From positions 1 to 64,000 of the forward strand of contig JAGTRP010000019.1 in NCBI GenBank assembly GCA_018261935.1: DNA of 64,000 bases. The letters run 5' to 3'. Below the pieces are notes generated by a model. The model saw nothing but the letters and a program-made list of their open reading frames with translations. It was not told the DNA's origin and ran no database searches. Each line of letters opens with the position of its first letter. Positions within the stretch are counted from its first letter, which is position 1. The position numbers were made by a program, and so were the translations under genes. The DNA is from Rhodocyclaceae bacterium. GTDB taxonomy: Bacteria > Pseudomonadota > Gammaproteobacteria > Burkholderiales > Rhodocyclaceae. Below, in pieces: positions 39,181 to 49,197 of this stretch.

Positions 39181-39953
39181 AAAAAATCACAACCATCTTC
39201 CAGAGCGGCAATCACTCCTGGGCCGTGGTGGCCCGGGACCCGGACCGCCCCGACTACCTCATCGACACCAACGAGTACCTGGTGGTCTCCGACGGGCGCG
39301 GCCTCCTGACCGATCCCGGCGGCTCCGAAATCTTCGCCGCCGTCTTCGCGGCCCTGGCCCACGATTACGACCCCGCCTGCATCGAGTCCATCTTCGCCTC
39401 CCACCAGGACCCGGACATCATTTCTTCCCTGGCCCTGTGGCTGGCCTTCAAGCCGGAGCTGAAGTGCCACCTGAGCTGGCTGTGGTCCGAGTTCGTGCCC
39501 CATTTCGGCGGCGACGACCAGACCCTGGTGCCCATTCCTGACGAGGGGGCCGTGATCCCCCTGGGCACCCTCGCCCTGGAGGCGGTACCCGCCCACTTCC
39601 TGCATTCCTCGGGCAACTTCCACCTCTACGACGAGCGGGCCCGCATCCTCTTTTCCGGCGACGTGGGCGCCGCCCTGCTGCCTGAGCGGGCCGGCCTCTT
39701 CGTCACCGATTTCGATTTCCACATCCGCCATGCCGAGGGTTTCCACCGCCGCTGGATGGGGTCCAACGAGGCCAAGCGGGACTGGTGCGAGCGGGCCAGC
39801 CGCCTGGACATCGACATGCTCTGCCCCCAGCACGGCGCCATCTACCAGGGGGCCGACGTCATGCGCTTCATCAACTGGTTCGACGAGCTGGAAGTCGGCC
39901 TGGGCCGGATCAATCCCCAGGGCCGTTCCCTGGCAGAAAAGAGGGCGGCATGA
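39177..39953 (+). CDS. Flavodiiron-like MBL-fold protein, ODP-type oxygen/iron sensor candidate
   Basis: The 258-aa MBL-fold protein lacks a flavodoxin domain. Metal ligands fit the flavodiiron pattern: His76-x-Asp78-x-Asp80, His143 (62 residues later), Asp162 (18 later) and His219 (56 later), in SHQDPD, FLHSSGNF, LFSGDVG and CPQHGAIY. Stand-alone proteins of this type in chemotaxis operons (Treponema denticola ODP) bind a diiron centre and react with oxygen. The context here, between a mini-receptor and a receiver in a CheA operon, matches. Sensing is inferred. Confidence 0.82.
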   Translation: MKKITTIFQSGNHSWAVVARDPDRPDYLIDTNEYLVVSDGRGLLTDPGGSEIFAAVFAALAHDYDPACIESIFASHQDPDIISSLALWLAFKPELKCHLSWLWSEFVPHFGGDDQTLVPIPDEGAVIPLGTLALEAVPAHFLHSSGNFHLYDERARILFSGDVGAALLPERAGLFVTDFDFHIRHAEGFHRRWMGSNEAKRDWCERASRLDIDMLCPQHGAIYQGADVMRFINWFDELEVGLGRINPQGRSLAEKRAA

Positions 39954-40345
39954 CCGGGGCGGGCGGGTCCGTAGCGCCACGGATGGCATGGCGGCTGCTG
40001 CTGGTGGAAGATTCGGACGACGACGCCGAGCTGATCCGCCTCAGCCTGGAGCAGGCAGGGCTGGCGGCGGCCATCTCCCGGGTCTCCCGGCGGGAGGATT
40101 TGTGCCGGTGCCTGGAGGAGGGCGGCTGGGACGCGGTGGTCTGCGACCACCACCTGCCGGACCTGGATTCCCTGCGGGCCCTGGAGCTGGTTGCGGCGCG
40201 CCAGGCGGGGTTGCCCTTCATCCTGGTCTCCGGCGCCATTCCCGATGAATTGGCGGCGGAGGTGCTGCGCCGCGGCGCCAGGGATTTCATCAGCAAGGGC
40301 GACCTCGGGAAGCTGCCCGCGGCCCTGGGGCGGGAGTTATCATGA
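39950..40345 (+). CDS. Stand-alone receiver-domain protein
   Basis: The 131-aa receiver has LLLVEDSDDDAELI, phospho-acceptor Asp66 in VVCDHHLPD and Lys in DFISKGDLGKLP. It overlaps the ODP-like gene (ATGA) upstream and the cytochrome gene downstream (ATGA). It is closer to sensor-kinase-associated receivers (SKGDLxKLPAAL) than to classical flagellar CheY, yet is the only receiver in the operon. So it is the likely CheA output or a phosphate sink. Confidence 0.88.
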   Translation: MTGAGGSVAPRMAWRLLLVEDSDDDAELIRLSLEQAGLAAAISRVSRREDLCRCLEEGGWDAVVCDHHLPDLDSLRALELVAARQAGLPFILVSGAIPDELAAEVLRRGARDFISKGDLGKLPAALGRELS

Positions 40346-41322
40346 AATCCATCCTCTTTCTCGCTCTCGCCTGTGCCCAGGGCGCTTCCGCCCTGGCTGC
40401 CGAACCTGCCAAGTTCAGCCTCCTCGACCATCCGGCTCCCAATGTGGAGACCTTGCCCCAGGATCACTACGGCAAGCTCGTCCGGGAAGGCCGCGAACTG
40501 GCCACCCGCACCTTCGCCTACGTCGGGCCGGAGGTAAAGGACCCCAACAAACGCTACGCCGGCAACAACCTGGCCTGTACCTCCTGCCACCAGGACGGGG
40601 CTGCCAAGCCCTACGCCATGCCCTGGGTGGGCGTGAGCGCCACCTTCCCCCAATATCGGGGCCGGGAAGACGAGGTCAGCACCGTCGAGGAACGGGTGAA
40701 CGGCTGCATGGAGCGCAGCATGAACGGCAAGCCGCTGCCCCTGGATTCCCGGGAGATGAAGGCCTTCGTTGCCTACATCCATTTCCTCTCCCGGGGCGTT
40801 CCGGTGGGGGCCAGCCTCGAGGGCGCCGGCACCAAGGCCAGTCCCCCGCCCAACCGGCGCGCCGACCCGGCGGCCGGGGAAGCCATCTTCAAGGCCAAGT
40901 GCGCCGCCTGCCACGGCGAAAACGGCCAGGGGCTGCGGGCCGGCCAGCCCGGGGATGCCCAGGGCTATGTCTTCCCGCCGCTCTGGGGGCCGGACAGCTT
41001 CAACAACGGAGCCGGCATGAACCGCATGCTGACGGCCGTCAACTTCATCCGCCACAACATGCCCCAGGGCACCACCTACGCCAACCCGGTCCTGACCGAC
41101 GAGCAGGCCTATGATGTGACCGCCTACATCCTGTCGAAGCCGCGCCCGGTCAAGGCCAATCTGGAGGCGGATTTCCCGGCCCGCTGGAACAAGCCGGTGG
41201 ATGCCGCCTTCCCGCCCTACGTGGATGGCGCCTCGGCGGACCAGCACCGCTTCGGCCCCTATCCGCCCCTGATGGAAATGGCCAAGAAGCGCGCCGCCGA
41301 GCGCCAGGCCCTGGGCAAGTAA
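40342..41322 (+). CDS. Diheme cytochrome c, TsdA-like (thiosulfate dehydrogenase family)
   Basis: The 326-aa periplasmic protein has a signal peptide ending at ALAA (residue 20). Its heme sites are CTSCH (79-83) and CAACH (187-191). The stretch VEERVNGCMERSMNGK holds Cys122, matching the TsdA family's Cys ligand to the active-site heme. TsdA interconverts thiosulfate and tetrathionate. The gene overlaps the receiver (ATGA) and so is the last gene of the chemosensory operon, which is very unusual. Catalysis is inferred. Confidence 0.8.
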   Translation: MKSILFLALACAQGASALAAEPAKFSLLDHPAPNVETLPQDHYGKLVREGRELATRTFAYVGPEVKDPNKRYAGNNLACTSCHQDGAAKPYAMPWVGVSATFPQYRGREDEVSTVEERVNGCMERSMNGKPLPLDSREMKAFVAYIHFLSRGVPVGASLEGAGTKASPPPNRRADPAAGEAIFKAKCAACHGENGQGLRAGQPGDAQGYVFPPLWGPDSFNNGAGMNRMLTAVNFIRHNMPQGTTYANPVLTDEQAYDVTAYILSKPRPVKANLEADFPARWNKPVDAAFPPYVDGASADQHRFGPYPPLMEMAKKRAAERQALGK

Positions 41323-41330
41323 AACCAGGC

Positions 41331-41354
41331 GGGGCGAGGCTGCAGCCTCGCCCC
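41331..41354. terminator. Perfect 24-bp GC palindrome after the cytochrome gene
   Basis: GGGGCGAGGCTG at 41331-41342 is followed directly by its exact reverse complement (41343-41354), with no T tract. It lies 8 bp after the stop of the chemosensory operon and is a plausible termination or mRNA-end hairpin. Confidence 0.5.
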
Positions 41355-41539
41355 GGCCCAGGGGGAAGTATCTGACGAGAAGGGGGGGCGATCTCCTCCG
41401 GAATTGCCGGGTAGACCCAATGGCTTTGGCTGGCCCCGCGTCTATAACTGGACGTACAGCCCTGGCCGGGACAGCGATCCGCGATGCGTCGCGGCCATTC
41501 GCTTCCCGTCGTCTACCCCATTTCCCGGAGGATGCCCGA

Positions 41540-41968
41540 ATGAAGAATACCCCGCTTTTCGCCGCGGCCGCGCTGGCCGCCCTGCTCCTCCCGGGCTGTT
41601 CGACCGTGGAGTACGGCCGGCAGGGCTCCCTGAGCGACTACGAGACGAAGGCCATGAGCTGCCAGGACATCGATCAGGAAATGACCCGGGTGGTGGGGTT
41701 CGTCGAGCAGGTGAACACGTCGACCCGGCACAGCTGGTACAACATTCCGGCGGTCCTGGAGACCCATTGGATCGGCAACAGCCGGGAGAAGAGCCTGGCC
41801 CTGGAGAGCGCCAACAGCCGCATGGTTCAGCTGTGGACCCTGCGGGACAGCAAGAAATGCGGCAATGGAAACGGTGCCGGCGTCGGCGGCGGCAAGGCCG
41901 GCGGCGATTTGCAGCCCCTCAGCCTGCCGGTGCAGAAGCCCGAGGTCGAAGAGCAGCACATCAATTGA
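41540..41968 (+). CDS. Small lipoprotein, hypothetical
   Basis: The 142-aa protein has a lipobox LLLPGCS, with the acylated Cys at residue 20. A polar region (YETKAMSCQDIDQEMTRVVG) holds a second cysteine. GGAGG sits 8 nt before the ATG. The C-terminus is Gly-rich and low complexity. The family is not recognised; it resembles short envelope lipoproteins. It is expected to be outer-membrane anchored because Ser, not Asp, follows the Cys. Confidence 0.75.
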   Translation: MKNTPLFAAAALAALLLPGCSTVEYGRQGSLSDYETKAMSCQDIDQEMTRVVGFVEQVNTSTRHSWYNIPAVLETHWIGNSREKSLALESANSRMVQLWTLRDSKKCGNGNGAGVGGGKAGGDLQPLSLPVQKPEVEEQHIN

Positions 41969-41993
41969 CACGCCGGCCGGGCGGGCCGGGGTT

Positions 41994-43598
41994 CTAGCGC
42001 AGTCCGGACACCGAGCCTTCCTTGGGATATTCGATGGTGTAGTCCACTCCGAACCGGGCCGTCTCGCCGGGCGCCAGGGTTTTCTCCCAGGCCACGACGC
42101 CGCGCCGCTGCTCCCAGGGGTCGATGGTCGGCTGCGGCTCGAAGCTGGCCTGCACCTTGATCTCGTCGGAGGCGCTCACCGGCGAGGCTTCCAGCACCAG
42201 CACGTCCACCGGTTTACGGTGGGCGCTGGTGAGGGTAAAGACATCGGCCATCCGGCGCTCCTGGCGGCGGTCGAAAATGCCCGTGGTGCCGGACTTGCCC
42301 TTCACCTGGTCCACGGTGACCCGCAGCAGCTCGTCGCGGCCGAAGGAAAAGACGAAGCGCTCGGCGCTCTGGGGATTCCAGTGGGTGGCACCGACGTAGT
42401 TGCCATCCCGGAAAAGCTGCAGGTTGCCCGTCAGCCACACCCCCTGCGGCCGAGAGGCCTCGGCGGTGACGACGGCGGACGGGTCCAGGCGGGGGGCGAC
42501 CCGCAGGTACTGCTTCACGGGCAGGGTCTGCTTCGCCAGGGCCACCGACACCTCGCGCCCGTCGGCCGGCAGGCTGACCCGGGCCGGGACTTCGTACTCG
42601 GTGGCGAAGGTGCTCTGGGTCTCGAAGGTGGGGGGGCGGTAGTCCTCTGCGCCGCTGCCCGCGATGGCCCGGGCCGGGGCCGGGGCGGCGGACGGCATCA
42701 TGATCTTGGCGCTTTTCTCGGCGCGTGCTTCCGCCGGAGGCAGGGGCGGCTGGTAGGAGAGGAGCCAGGGCTGGGGATCGGGGGCGGTGGGGGACTGCCG
42801 GGGCTGGGCGGTGGACAGGGTGAGCTTGACGCTGTTCCAGTCCTCGCCGCTCTTCTGGGATATCGTCGCCAGGCGCTCCAGCTCCACCCGGGAGGCGGCG
42901 GCATCCAGCCCCGCCCGGTAGGCCGGCTTCCAGCCCGCATTGGGGACCTGGTAGCTCAGCTTCACGGTGCCTGCCCGGTCGGCGGCCACATTAACGGTGA
43001 TGGTCCGCGCGTCCTTCGACCCGGTGCGCAGCCGCGCCAGATCGCGCTGCAGGGCGCTGATCTTCTTGCCGATCTCGCGCTTCTGCACCGCCAGGCGATG
43101 GCTCTTGGCCAGGGTCTCGCCGGCGCTGCGCCCCAGGGTGTCGATGACGCCGGCCAGGGTCTTGGCGTCCATGGCGGGGCGGGGCTGCTTGGAGCTGTCG
43201 CCGTCGCCGCCGCCGAGGCTTTCCAGGTAGTCCTTGACGATTTCCGCCGCCTTGGCCTCGGCATCCAGGGCCGCCTGCTGGTCCTGGAGGGTCTGGATTT
43301 TCGCCTCCAGTTCGGCCTCGGCCGGGTTCACCGCCTCGGTGCGGGCGGCGTCCTGGGTGACGATTTCGCCGACGCGGATGCCGGGGCCGGCTTCGGTGCG
43401 CAGGGTCTGGGGGTCGAAGCGGGCCGGCAGGCCGGTGACGACGATCTGGGTCGTCCCGGGCGCCACCTGGGCGGTCCGCACCACGGTGGCGCTGCCCGGG
43501 TAGAGCATGACGGCGCTGATGGGTGCCGCCACGTCGGCCCAGGCCTGGGCGCCCAGGGTCCCGAAAACGAAGAAGCCAGCGAGGATCTTGAATTTCAT
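41994..43598 (-). CDS. MuiA-type DUF4139/DUF4140 periplasmic protein
   Basis: The 534-aa secreted protein has a signal peptide ending at AWA (about 21). A DUF4140-like N-terminal beta domain follows (AVMLYPGSATVVRTAQVAPG), then a coiled coil (about 95-195) and a DUF4139 beta domain (about 205-534: YQVPNAGWKPAYRAGLD, RVSLPADGREVSVALA). The family includes proteins annotated as mucoidy inhibitor MuiA. No catalytic motif is seen. It converges with the lipoprotein gene (25-bp gap). Confidence 0.85.
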   Translation of the reverse strand: MKFKILAGFFVFGTLGAQAWADVAAPISAVMLYPGSATVVRTAQVAPGTTQIVVTGLPARFDPQTLRTEAGPGIRVGEIVTQDAARTEAVNPAEAELEAKIQTLQDQQAALDAEAKAAEIVKDYLESLGGGDGDSSKQPRPAMDAKTLAGVIDTLGRSAGETLAKSHRLAVQKREIGKKISALQRDLARLRTGSKDARTITVNVAADRAGTVKLSYQVPNAGWKPAYRAGLDAAASRVELERLATISQKSGEDWNSVKLTLSTAQPRQSPTAPDPQPWLLSYQPPLPPAEARAEKSAKIMMPSAAPAPARAIAGSGAEDYRPPTFETQSTFATEYEVPARVSLPADGREVSVALAKQTLPVKQYLRVAPRLDPSAVVTAEASRPQGVWLTGNLQLFRDGNYVGATHWNPQSAERFVFSFGRDELLRVTVDQVKGKSGTTGIFDRRQERRMADVFTLTSAHRKPVDVLVLEASPVSASDEIKVQASFEPQPTIDPWEQRRGVVAWEKTLAPGETARFGVDYTIEYPKEGSVSGLR

Positions 43599-43794
43599 GG
43601 GAAATCCTTTCCTGGAACAGGGGGGCGAAATGTGCCTCCGGCATTGTAGGGTGGGGCATTGCCACGGGAAAGGGGCCTGATCGGCACCCGGAGGGGGCTC
43701 GATGGGGTGGCGATAGGCCGAAGATGCGACCGCTGGGTGGAGCAGGGCTGATTTAAACTATTAGGTTCTGTATGAAACCGAGGTCGTTCCGACA

Positions 43795-44454
43795 ATGATT
43801 TTGTCTCCGGAAACAGGCGGGCTGCTGCTGTTGTTGCTCGATTTGTCAGGCACTTTTGCCTTTGCCCTGAGCGGCGCCACGGCGGGCATCAATCGCCGCG
43901 CGGACATCTTCGGCGTGCTGGTGCTGTCATTTGCGGCGGCCAACTTTGGGGGAATCATCCGCGATGTCCTGATCGGCGCCCTTCCCCCCGCCGGCATCAG
44001 CGACCTGAGGTATATGGGCGTGTCCCTCGCGGCAGGCTTCGTGGCATTTTTCTGGCATTCGGTCATCGAGAGGCTCCGCAATGCGGTGCTGGTATTCGAT
44101 GCCCTGGGGCTGGCCTTTTTTGCGGTGTCTGGCGCGCAGAAGGCGCTGGATTTTCATCTCTCCCCTGTCATGGCAGCGCTCTTGGGAATGCTCACCGCGA
44201 TTGGCGGAGGGATCGTGCGGGACCTGCTCCTGAACGAAATTCCCGGCGTCCTGCGCAGAGAAATCTATGCCGTGGCTGCGCTGGCTGGCGCCACGGTCGT
44301 CGTCACGGCCCATCTGTTCGCACTCCCCTCCGCCCTGTCGGCGATTACGGGCGCCATGCTGTGCTTTGGCATCCGGATGCTCGCCATCCGCTACGACTGG
44401 CACTTGCCGACCGCCTCGTCGGCGATCATGCCGGAAGATTCCGGGAAGCCGTGA
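43795..44454 (+). CDS. TRIC-family (UPF0126/YicG) cation channel protein
   Basis: The 219-aa inner-membrane protein has about seven hydrophobic segments and the doubled repeat unit of prokaryotic TRIC channels: FALSGATAGINRRADIFGVL then GGIIRDVLIG, and FFAVSGAQKAL then IGGGIVRDLLLNEIP. These form trimeric monovalent-cation channels. The gene stands alone, with ~200 bp upstream of it. Confidence 0.9.
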   Translation: MILSPETGGLLLLLLDLSGTFAFALSGATAGINRRADIFGVLVLSFAAANFGGIIRDVLIGALPPAGISDLRYMGVSLAAGFVAFFWHSVIERLRNAVLVFDALGLAFFAVSGAQKALDFHLSPVMAALLGMLTAIGGGIVRDLLLNEIPGVLRREIYAVAALAGATVVVTAHLFALPSALSAITGAMLCFGIRMLAIRYDWHLPTASSAIMPEDSGKP

Positions 44455-44769
44455 GTGCGCGCCATCGGCGCAAGGCGGCTATTCCCCCGGGGCATGGGCG
44501 GAAACGCCTGATGGTTGCCTGTGCCGGTGCCTGGAATTACGATTAGTTAACTGAATTTATTTGTTTCCGGCGCAGAAGCCGGATTCTGGCTTTCAGGCTA
44601 CCATCGCCCGCCATTCTGTCCATGGAATGGCAGCTACCGGCAGCGTCAGCGCGCGACGCTAGCGATGCGTTTCGCCCATCATTGCGCCGGGCCGAGTTCC
44701 TCGATCGAAGCCGTTTCTGAGTATTGATAACAAGAGCTTAAGACCTACTGGAATCAAGAGGGGGAAGTC
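44455..44769. other. Intergenic region before the MCP gene at 44770
   Basis: This is 315 bp with no supported gene. It includes a small hairpin (CCGGC-GCAGAA-GCCGG near 44566-44581). No clear sigma-28 box was found. Confidence 0.5.
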
Positions 44770-46392
44770 ATGTTCAACAACACCCGCATCGGAACCCGGC
44801 TGGCCGGGAGTTTTGCCCTGATGATCGTCCTGCTCGTCGCGCTGGCGTGGCTGGGCATCAATCGCATGGGCATGATCAACGGCAAGCTGCAGCTCCTGGC
44901 CGAGGACAACTATCCGAAGACCGTCTGGGCCAACGACATCATCGACGCCGTCAATGTCGTTGCCCAGGTGACCCGCCAGGCTCTCCTGGTCAGCAAGCCG
45001 GAAGAGGCCAGGGCCGAGCTGGACCGCATTCCGCCCCTGAGCCGGATCATCAGCGACCGGCTGGACAAGCTGGGCAAGGCCGCCGTTTCAGAAGCCGACA
45101 AGGAAATCCTGAAGAAGATGGCCGCCGTCCGAGCCGCTTATGTGGCCGATCTCGGGAAATTCCGGGAGGCCGCTACGACCGGGCGCAGGGAAGAGGCGCT
45201 GGCGCTGCTCAACACCGACATGCTCAAGAGCCAGACCAATTACCTCGGCGCCATCGCCGAACTGGTTTCCTATCAGGGCGACCTCATGGCCAAGGCCAGC
45301 AAGGATGCGGCGGACGCCTACGAGACCGCTCGTACGGTGACCCTGGCGATTGCCGGGCTGGCGATTGTCCTGGCCGCCGTCATCGCCTTCCGGCTCACCC
45401 GGGGCATCACCCGGCCCCTCAACGAGGCGGTGAAGGTGGCCAACCAATTGGCGGAAGGCGATCTGACCGCCAGGATCGAGGTGACCGGCAAGGATGAAAC
45501 CGGGCTGCTGCTTCAGGCGATGCAGGCCATGGTCGGCAGGCTGGCCCAGATCATCGGCGAGGTGCGCAATGCCGCCCAGGCCCTGACCGAAGCCTCAGGC
45601 CAGGTTTCCGCCACGGCCCAGTCGCTCTCCGAGTCCTCTTCGGAGCAGGCGGCCAGCGTCGAGGAAATTTCCTCCACCCTCGAACAGGCATCGGCTTCCG
45701 TCAAGCAGAACACCGAGAACGCCAAGGTCACCGACGGCATGGCCTCCAAGGCTGCCACCGAGGCGGGTGAGGGCGGGCAAGCCGTCGACCAGACGGTGGA
45801 TGCCATGAAGAGCATCGCCAGCAAGATCGGCATCATCGACGACATCGCCTACCAGACCAACCTCCTGGCCCTGAATGCCGCCATCGAGGCGGCCCGGGCC
45901 GGAGAGCACGGCAAGGGCTTCGCGGTGGTGGCGGCGGAAGTCCGGAAGCTGGCCGAAAGGAGCCAGGTGGCGGCCCAGGAAATCGGCGAAGTGGCCGGCA
46001 ACAGCGTCACCCTGGCCGAGCGCGCCGGCCATCTCCTGACGGCGATGGTTCCGGCGATCCAGAAGACTTCCGACCTGGTGCAGGAAATCGCCTCCGCCAG
46101 CGAGGAACAGGCCAGCGGCGTGGCCCAGATCAACAGCGCCATGGGCCAGCTCAACCTAGCCACCCAGCAGAACGCCTCGGCTTCCGAGGAACTGGCGGCC
46201 ACCGCCGAGGAACTGGGCAGCCAGGCTGAGCAGTTGCAGCAGCTCATGACCTTCTTCCGGCTCGAGCAAGCGGTGCGCTCCTACGAAAAGCCCGCCGTCC
46301 AGACGGTCAACTCCAAGCCGGCAGCGAACTATCCCGGGGCCGCCCGCCAGACCGTCGGCACCTACGACGAGCACCAGTTCGAGCGTTTCTGA
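44770..46392 (+). CDS. Methyl-accepting chemotaxis protein (four-helix-bundle sensor)
   Basis: The 540-aa receptor has TM1 near 11-29, a 4HB_MCP periplasmic bundle, TM2 near 189-208 and HAMP ([22 protein letters not shown]). The tip [24 protein letters not shown] is identical to that of the operon receptors 8-10 kb upstream, so it probably joins the same arrays as an orphan. A GAGGGGG Shine-Dalgarno precedes the ATG. Confidence 0.93.
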   Translation: MFNNTRIGTRLAGSFALMIVLLVALAWLGINRMGMINGKLQLLAEDNYPKTVWANDIIDAVNVVAQVTRQALLVSKPEEARAELDRIPPLSRIISDRLDKLGKAAVSEADKEILKKMAAVRAAYVADLGKFREAATTGRREEALALLNTDMLKSQTNYLGAIAELVSYQGDLMAKASKDAADAYETARTVTLAIAGLAIVLAAVIAFRLTRGITRPLNEAVKVANQLAEGDLTARIEVTGKDETGLLLQAMQAMVGRLAQIIGEVRNAAQALTEASGQVSATAQSLSESSSEQAASVEEISSTLEQASASVKQNTENAKVTDGMASKAATEAGEGGQAVDQTVDAMKSIASKIGIIDDIAYQTNLLALNAAIEAARAGEHGKGFAVVAAEVRKLAERSQVAAQEIGEVAGNSVTLAERAGHLLTAMVPAIQKTSDLVQEIASASEEQASGVAQINSAMGQLNLATQQNASASEELAATAEELGSQAEQLQQLMTFFRLEQAVRSYEKPAVQTVNSKPAANYPGAARQTVGTYDEHQFERF

Positions 46393-46485
46393 GCCGGCTG
46401 CAAAAGGATCGTTCCTTGCGGAGGCCGCAGCACTCCTGACCATTTGCTTGCCTAAGGCTGGTAATGGGCGATACCAGCCCCCAGG

Positions 46486-49197
46486 ATGCCGTTTGCGGCG
46501 TTGCTAGGAGGAAATAGGCATGAGGCGCGGCGATCGTTCTCTGGCGGGCCGGCGTTGAACCTGGTCCGGTTGTCTCCCGATGGGGCACTGGCCAGCCTGG
46601 GCAGCGGCCCGGGCGGGCTTGCCGCCGGCGAGGTGGCACGGCGCCGGAGCGAGTTCGGCCCCAACCGCATCGAGGCGGCTGCCAAAACGCCTCTCTGGTT
46701 GAGCCTGGGCCGGGAATTCACCCATTTCTTCGCCCTCATTCTCTGGCTGGCTGCGGGCCTCGCCTTCTTCGCCGAGGGGTTCGATCCCGGCCAGGGCATG
46801 GGCACCCTGGCCTGGGCCATCGTCGGGGTGATCGGGGTCAATGGCCTTTTCTCCTTCTGGCAGCAGTACCGGGCCGAGAAAGCCCTGGCGGCGCTGCAGG
46901 CCCTGCTGCCCCAGCAGGTGGACGTGGTGCGGGCAGGCGTGACCCATGCCGTCCTGGCCGACGACCTGGTGCCCGGAGACATCGTGCTCCTCGGGGAGGG
47001 GGACAGGGTGCCGGCGGACTGCCGGCTCATCGAAGCTGCCGGGCTGCGGGCGAGCCTCGCCACCCTGACCGGCGAATCCCTGCCACAGCGGCGCTTTGCC
47101 GAAAGCGACGACGAATCCGATTTCCTGGTCGCCCGCAACCTCCTCCTGGCGGGGACCCTGGTCGTTTCCGGCCAGGGGCGTGCCGTCGTCTTCGCCACCG
47201 GCATGCGCACCGAGTTCGGCCGCATCGCCCACCTCACCCAGGCCGCCGTCGAGACCGAGTCCCCCCTGCAGCGGGAAATCCGCCGGGTCTCCCGGCTGGT
47301 GGCGATCTTTGCCGCCAGCCTCGGCGTCCTGTTCTTCTTCGGCGGCCATTGGCTCGGCCTGCCCTTCTGGGCCAACTTCATGTTCGCCATCGGGATCATC
47401 GTCGCCAACGTGCCGGAGGGACTCCTGCCCACCGTCACCCTGGCCCTGGCCATGGCGACCCAGCGCATGGCCAGGCGCAACGCCCTGGTGCGGCACCTGC
47501 CGGCGGTGGAGACCCTGGGGGCGACGACGGTCATCTGTTCCGACAAGACCGGGACCCTCACCCAGAACCGCATGACGGTGAAGCGCCTCTTTGCCGACGG
47601 CGACTTCCGCGACCCCTTTTCCCGCCTGCCCCGGCCCCTGCTGCGGGTGGCGGCGCGCTGCCACGACCTCAAGTTTCCCGACGGCCGGCCCCTGGGGGAC
47701 CCCATGGAAATTGCCCTGTGGGAATTGTCCCGGCACCGCCGCAAGGAAGACGGCGGCGGGCAGCGCCTGGGCGAACTGCCCTTCGACCACGAGCGGGACC
47801 GCATGTCCACCCTCTGGGCCGAGGCCGGGGGCCGGGAGTTCTACTGCAAAGGAGCGCCGGAGTCGGTGCTGCCCCTGTGCATCGCCCAATGGACCCGCTA
47901 CGGCGTCCGTCCCCTGGTTGACGAGGATCGCCAGGCCCTGGTGGCCGCCCAGGAGGACATGGCGGAGCAGGGCCTGCGGGTCCTGGCCCTGGCGGGCAAG
48001 GATCTGGCGGCGGAAGAGGCGGCAGCCGAGACCGATCTCGTCTTCTACGGCCTGGCGGGGCTGGAGGACCCGCCCCGGGGCGATGTGCCGGAAGCCATCG
48101 CCCGCTGCCGATCGGCCGGGGTCAAGGTCATCATGGTGACCGGCGACCATCCCCGGACGGCCCTGGCCATCGCCCGGGAAATCGGGCTGGTGGGGAGAGA
48201 GGAGCCGACCCTCCTGAAGGGAGCCGACATCGCCGCCATGACCGCCGCCCAGCTCCAGCTGGCCCTGGCGGCCCCCGAGGTGATCTGTGCCCGCATGACC
48301 GCCGAGCAGAAGATGCGCGTGGTGCAGGCCCTGCAGCACAAGGGGGAGGTGGTGGCGGTCACCGGCGACGGGGTGAACGACGCCCCGGCCCTGAAGACCG
48401 CCGATATCGGGATCGCCATGGGGCGGAGCGGCACCGACGTGGCCCGGGAGGCGGCGGACATCGTGCTTCTCGACGACCACTTCGCCAGCATCGTGAACGC
48501 CATCGAGGAGGGGCGGGCGGTGTTCGCCAACATCCGCAAGTTCATGACCTACATCCTCACATCCAATATTCCCGAAGTGGTGCCCTACCTGACCTTCGTT
48601 CTCTTCCGCATTCCTTTGCCCCTGACCGTCGTCCAGATCCTGGCCGTGGATCTGGGCACCGACATGGTGCCGGCCCTGGCCCTGGGCGCCGAGCCGCCGA
48701 CGGCGGACGTCATGCGCCAGCCGCCCCGCCCCCGCCGGGAGCGGCTCCTGTCCTGGGCGCTGGTGGCTCGGGCCTATCTTTGGCTCGGCGTGCTGGAGTC
48801 GGTAGCGGCCATGGCGGCTTTCTTCTTCGTCCTGGATGCCGCCGGCTGGCGCTACGGCGAACCCCTGGGGGCGAAGGACCCGAACTACCTGGCGGCCACC
48901 ACCGCCTGCCTGACGGCCATCGTCCTCACCCAGGTGGTCAACCTCCTGGTTTGCCGGGATGCCCGCCAGCACGCCTGGTGCCTGCCCATGGGGGGCAACC
49001 CGCTCCTTTGGCTCGGCCTCGGGGTGGAAATGCTGCTGCTGATCCTCATCGTCTATACCCCCGAGGGCAATGCCCTGTTCGGCACCGCGCCGTTGGGGGC
49101 GGAGGTCTGGCTGTATATTCCGCCTTTTGCCCTGGCCATGTTTGCCCTGGAGGAGGGGCGCAAGGAACTGGCGGGGCGGATGGGGAGATCTGAATGA
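46486..49197 (+). CDS. P2-type cation-transporting ATPase
   Basis: The 903-aa P-type ATPase has TGES (195-198) in the actuator domain, PEGL (310-313) in the ion-binding helix and phosphorylated Asp353 in [32 protein letters not shown] and a six-helix C-terminal bundle follow. The overall form ([11 protein letters not shown]-like helix, long nucleotide domain) fits the P2 class (Ca2+ or Na+/K+-like), not heavy-metal P1B. The ion is undecided. The start is uncertain; 46486 is the first ATG with a full N-domain. It overlaps dtd by 4 nt. Confidence 0.87.
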   Translation: MPFAALLGGNRHEARRSFSGGPALNLVRLSPDGALASLGSGPGGLAAGEVARRRSEFGPNRIEAAAKTPLWLSLGREFTHFFALILWLAAGLAFFAEGFDPGQGMGTLAWAIVGVIGVNGLFSFWQQYRAEKALAALQALLPQQVDVVRAGVTHAVLADDLVPGDIVLLGEGDRVPADCRLIEAAGLRASLATLTGESLPQRRFAESDDESDFLVARNLLLAGTLVVSGQGRAVVFATGMRTEFGRIAHLTQAAVETESPLQREIRRVSRLVAIFAASLGVLFFFGGHWLGLPFWANFMFAIGIIVANVPEGLLPTVTLALAMATQRMARRNALVRHLPAVETLGATTVICSDKTGTLTQNRMTVKRLFADGDFRDPFSRLPRPLLRVAARCHDLKFPDGRPLGDPMEIALWELSRHRRKEDGGGQRLGELPFDHERDRMSTLWAEAGGREFYCKGAPESVLPLCIAQWTRYGVRPLVDEDRQALVAAQEDMAEQGLRVLALAGKDLAAEEAAAETDLVFYGLAGLEDPPRGDVPEAIARCRSAGVKVIMVTGDHPRTALAIAREIGLVGREEPTLLKGADIAAMTAAQLQLALAAPEVICARMTAEQKMRVVQALQHKGEVVAVTGDGVNDAPALKTADIGIAMGRSGTDVAREAADIVLLDDHFASIVNAIEEGRAVFANIRKFMTYILTSNIPEVVPYLTFVLFRIPLPLTVVQILAVDLGTDMVPALALGAEPPTADVMRQPPRPRRERLLSWALVARAYLWLGVLESVAAMAAFFFVLDAAGWRYGEPLGAKDPNYLAATTACLTAIVLTQVVNLLVCRDARQHAWCLPMGGNPLLWLGLGVEMLLLILIVYTPEGNALFGTAPLGAEVWLYIPPFALAMFALEEGRKELAGRMGRSE

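Noticed and set aside
44455-44554. Short ORF continuing after the TRIC gene
   Set aside because: It is an alternate frame of the TRIC 3' end with no start signal.
46504-48972. 822-aa minus-strand ORF opposite the P-type ATPase
   Set aside because: The ATPase frame carries every catalytic motif; the opposite frame has none.
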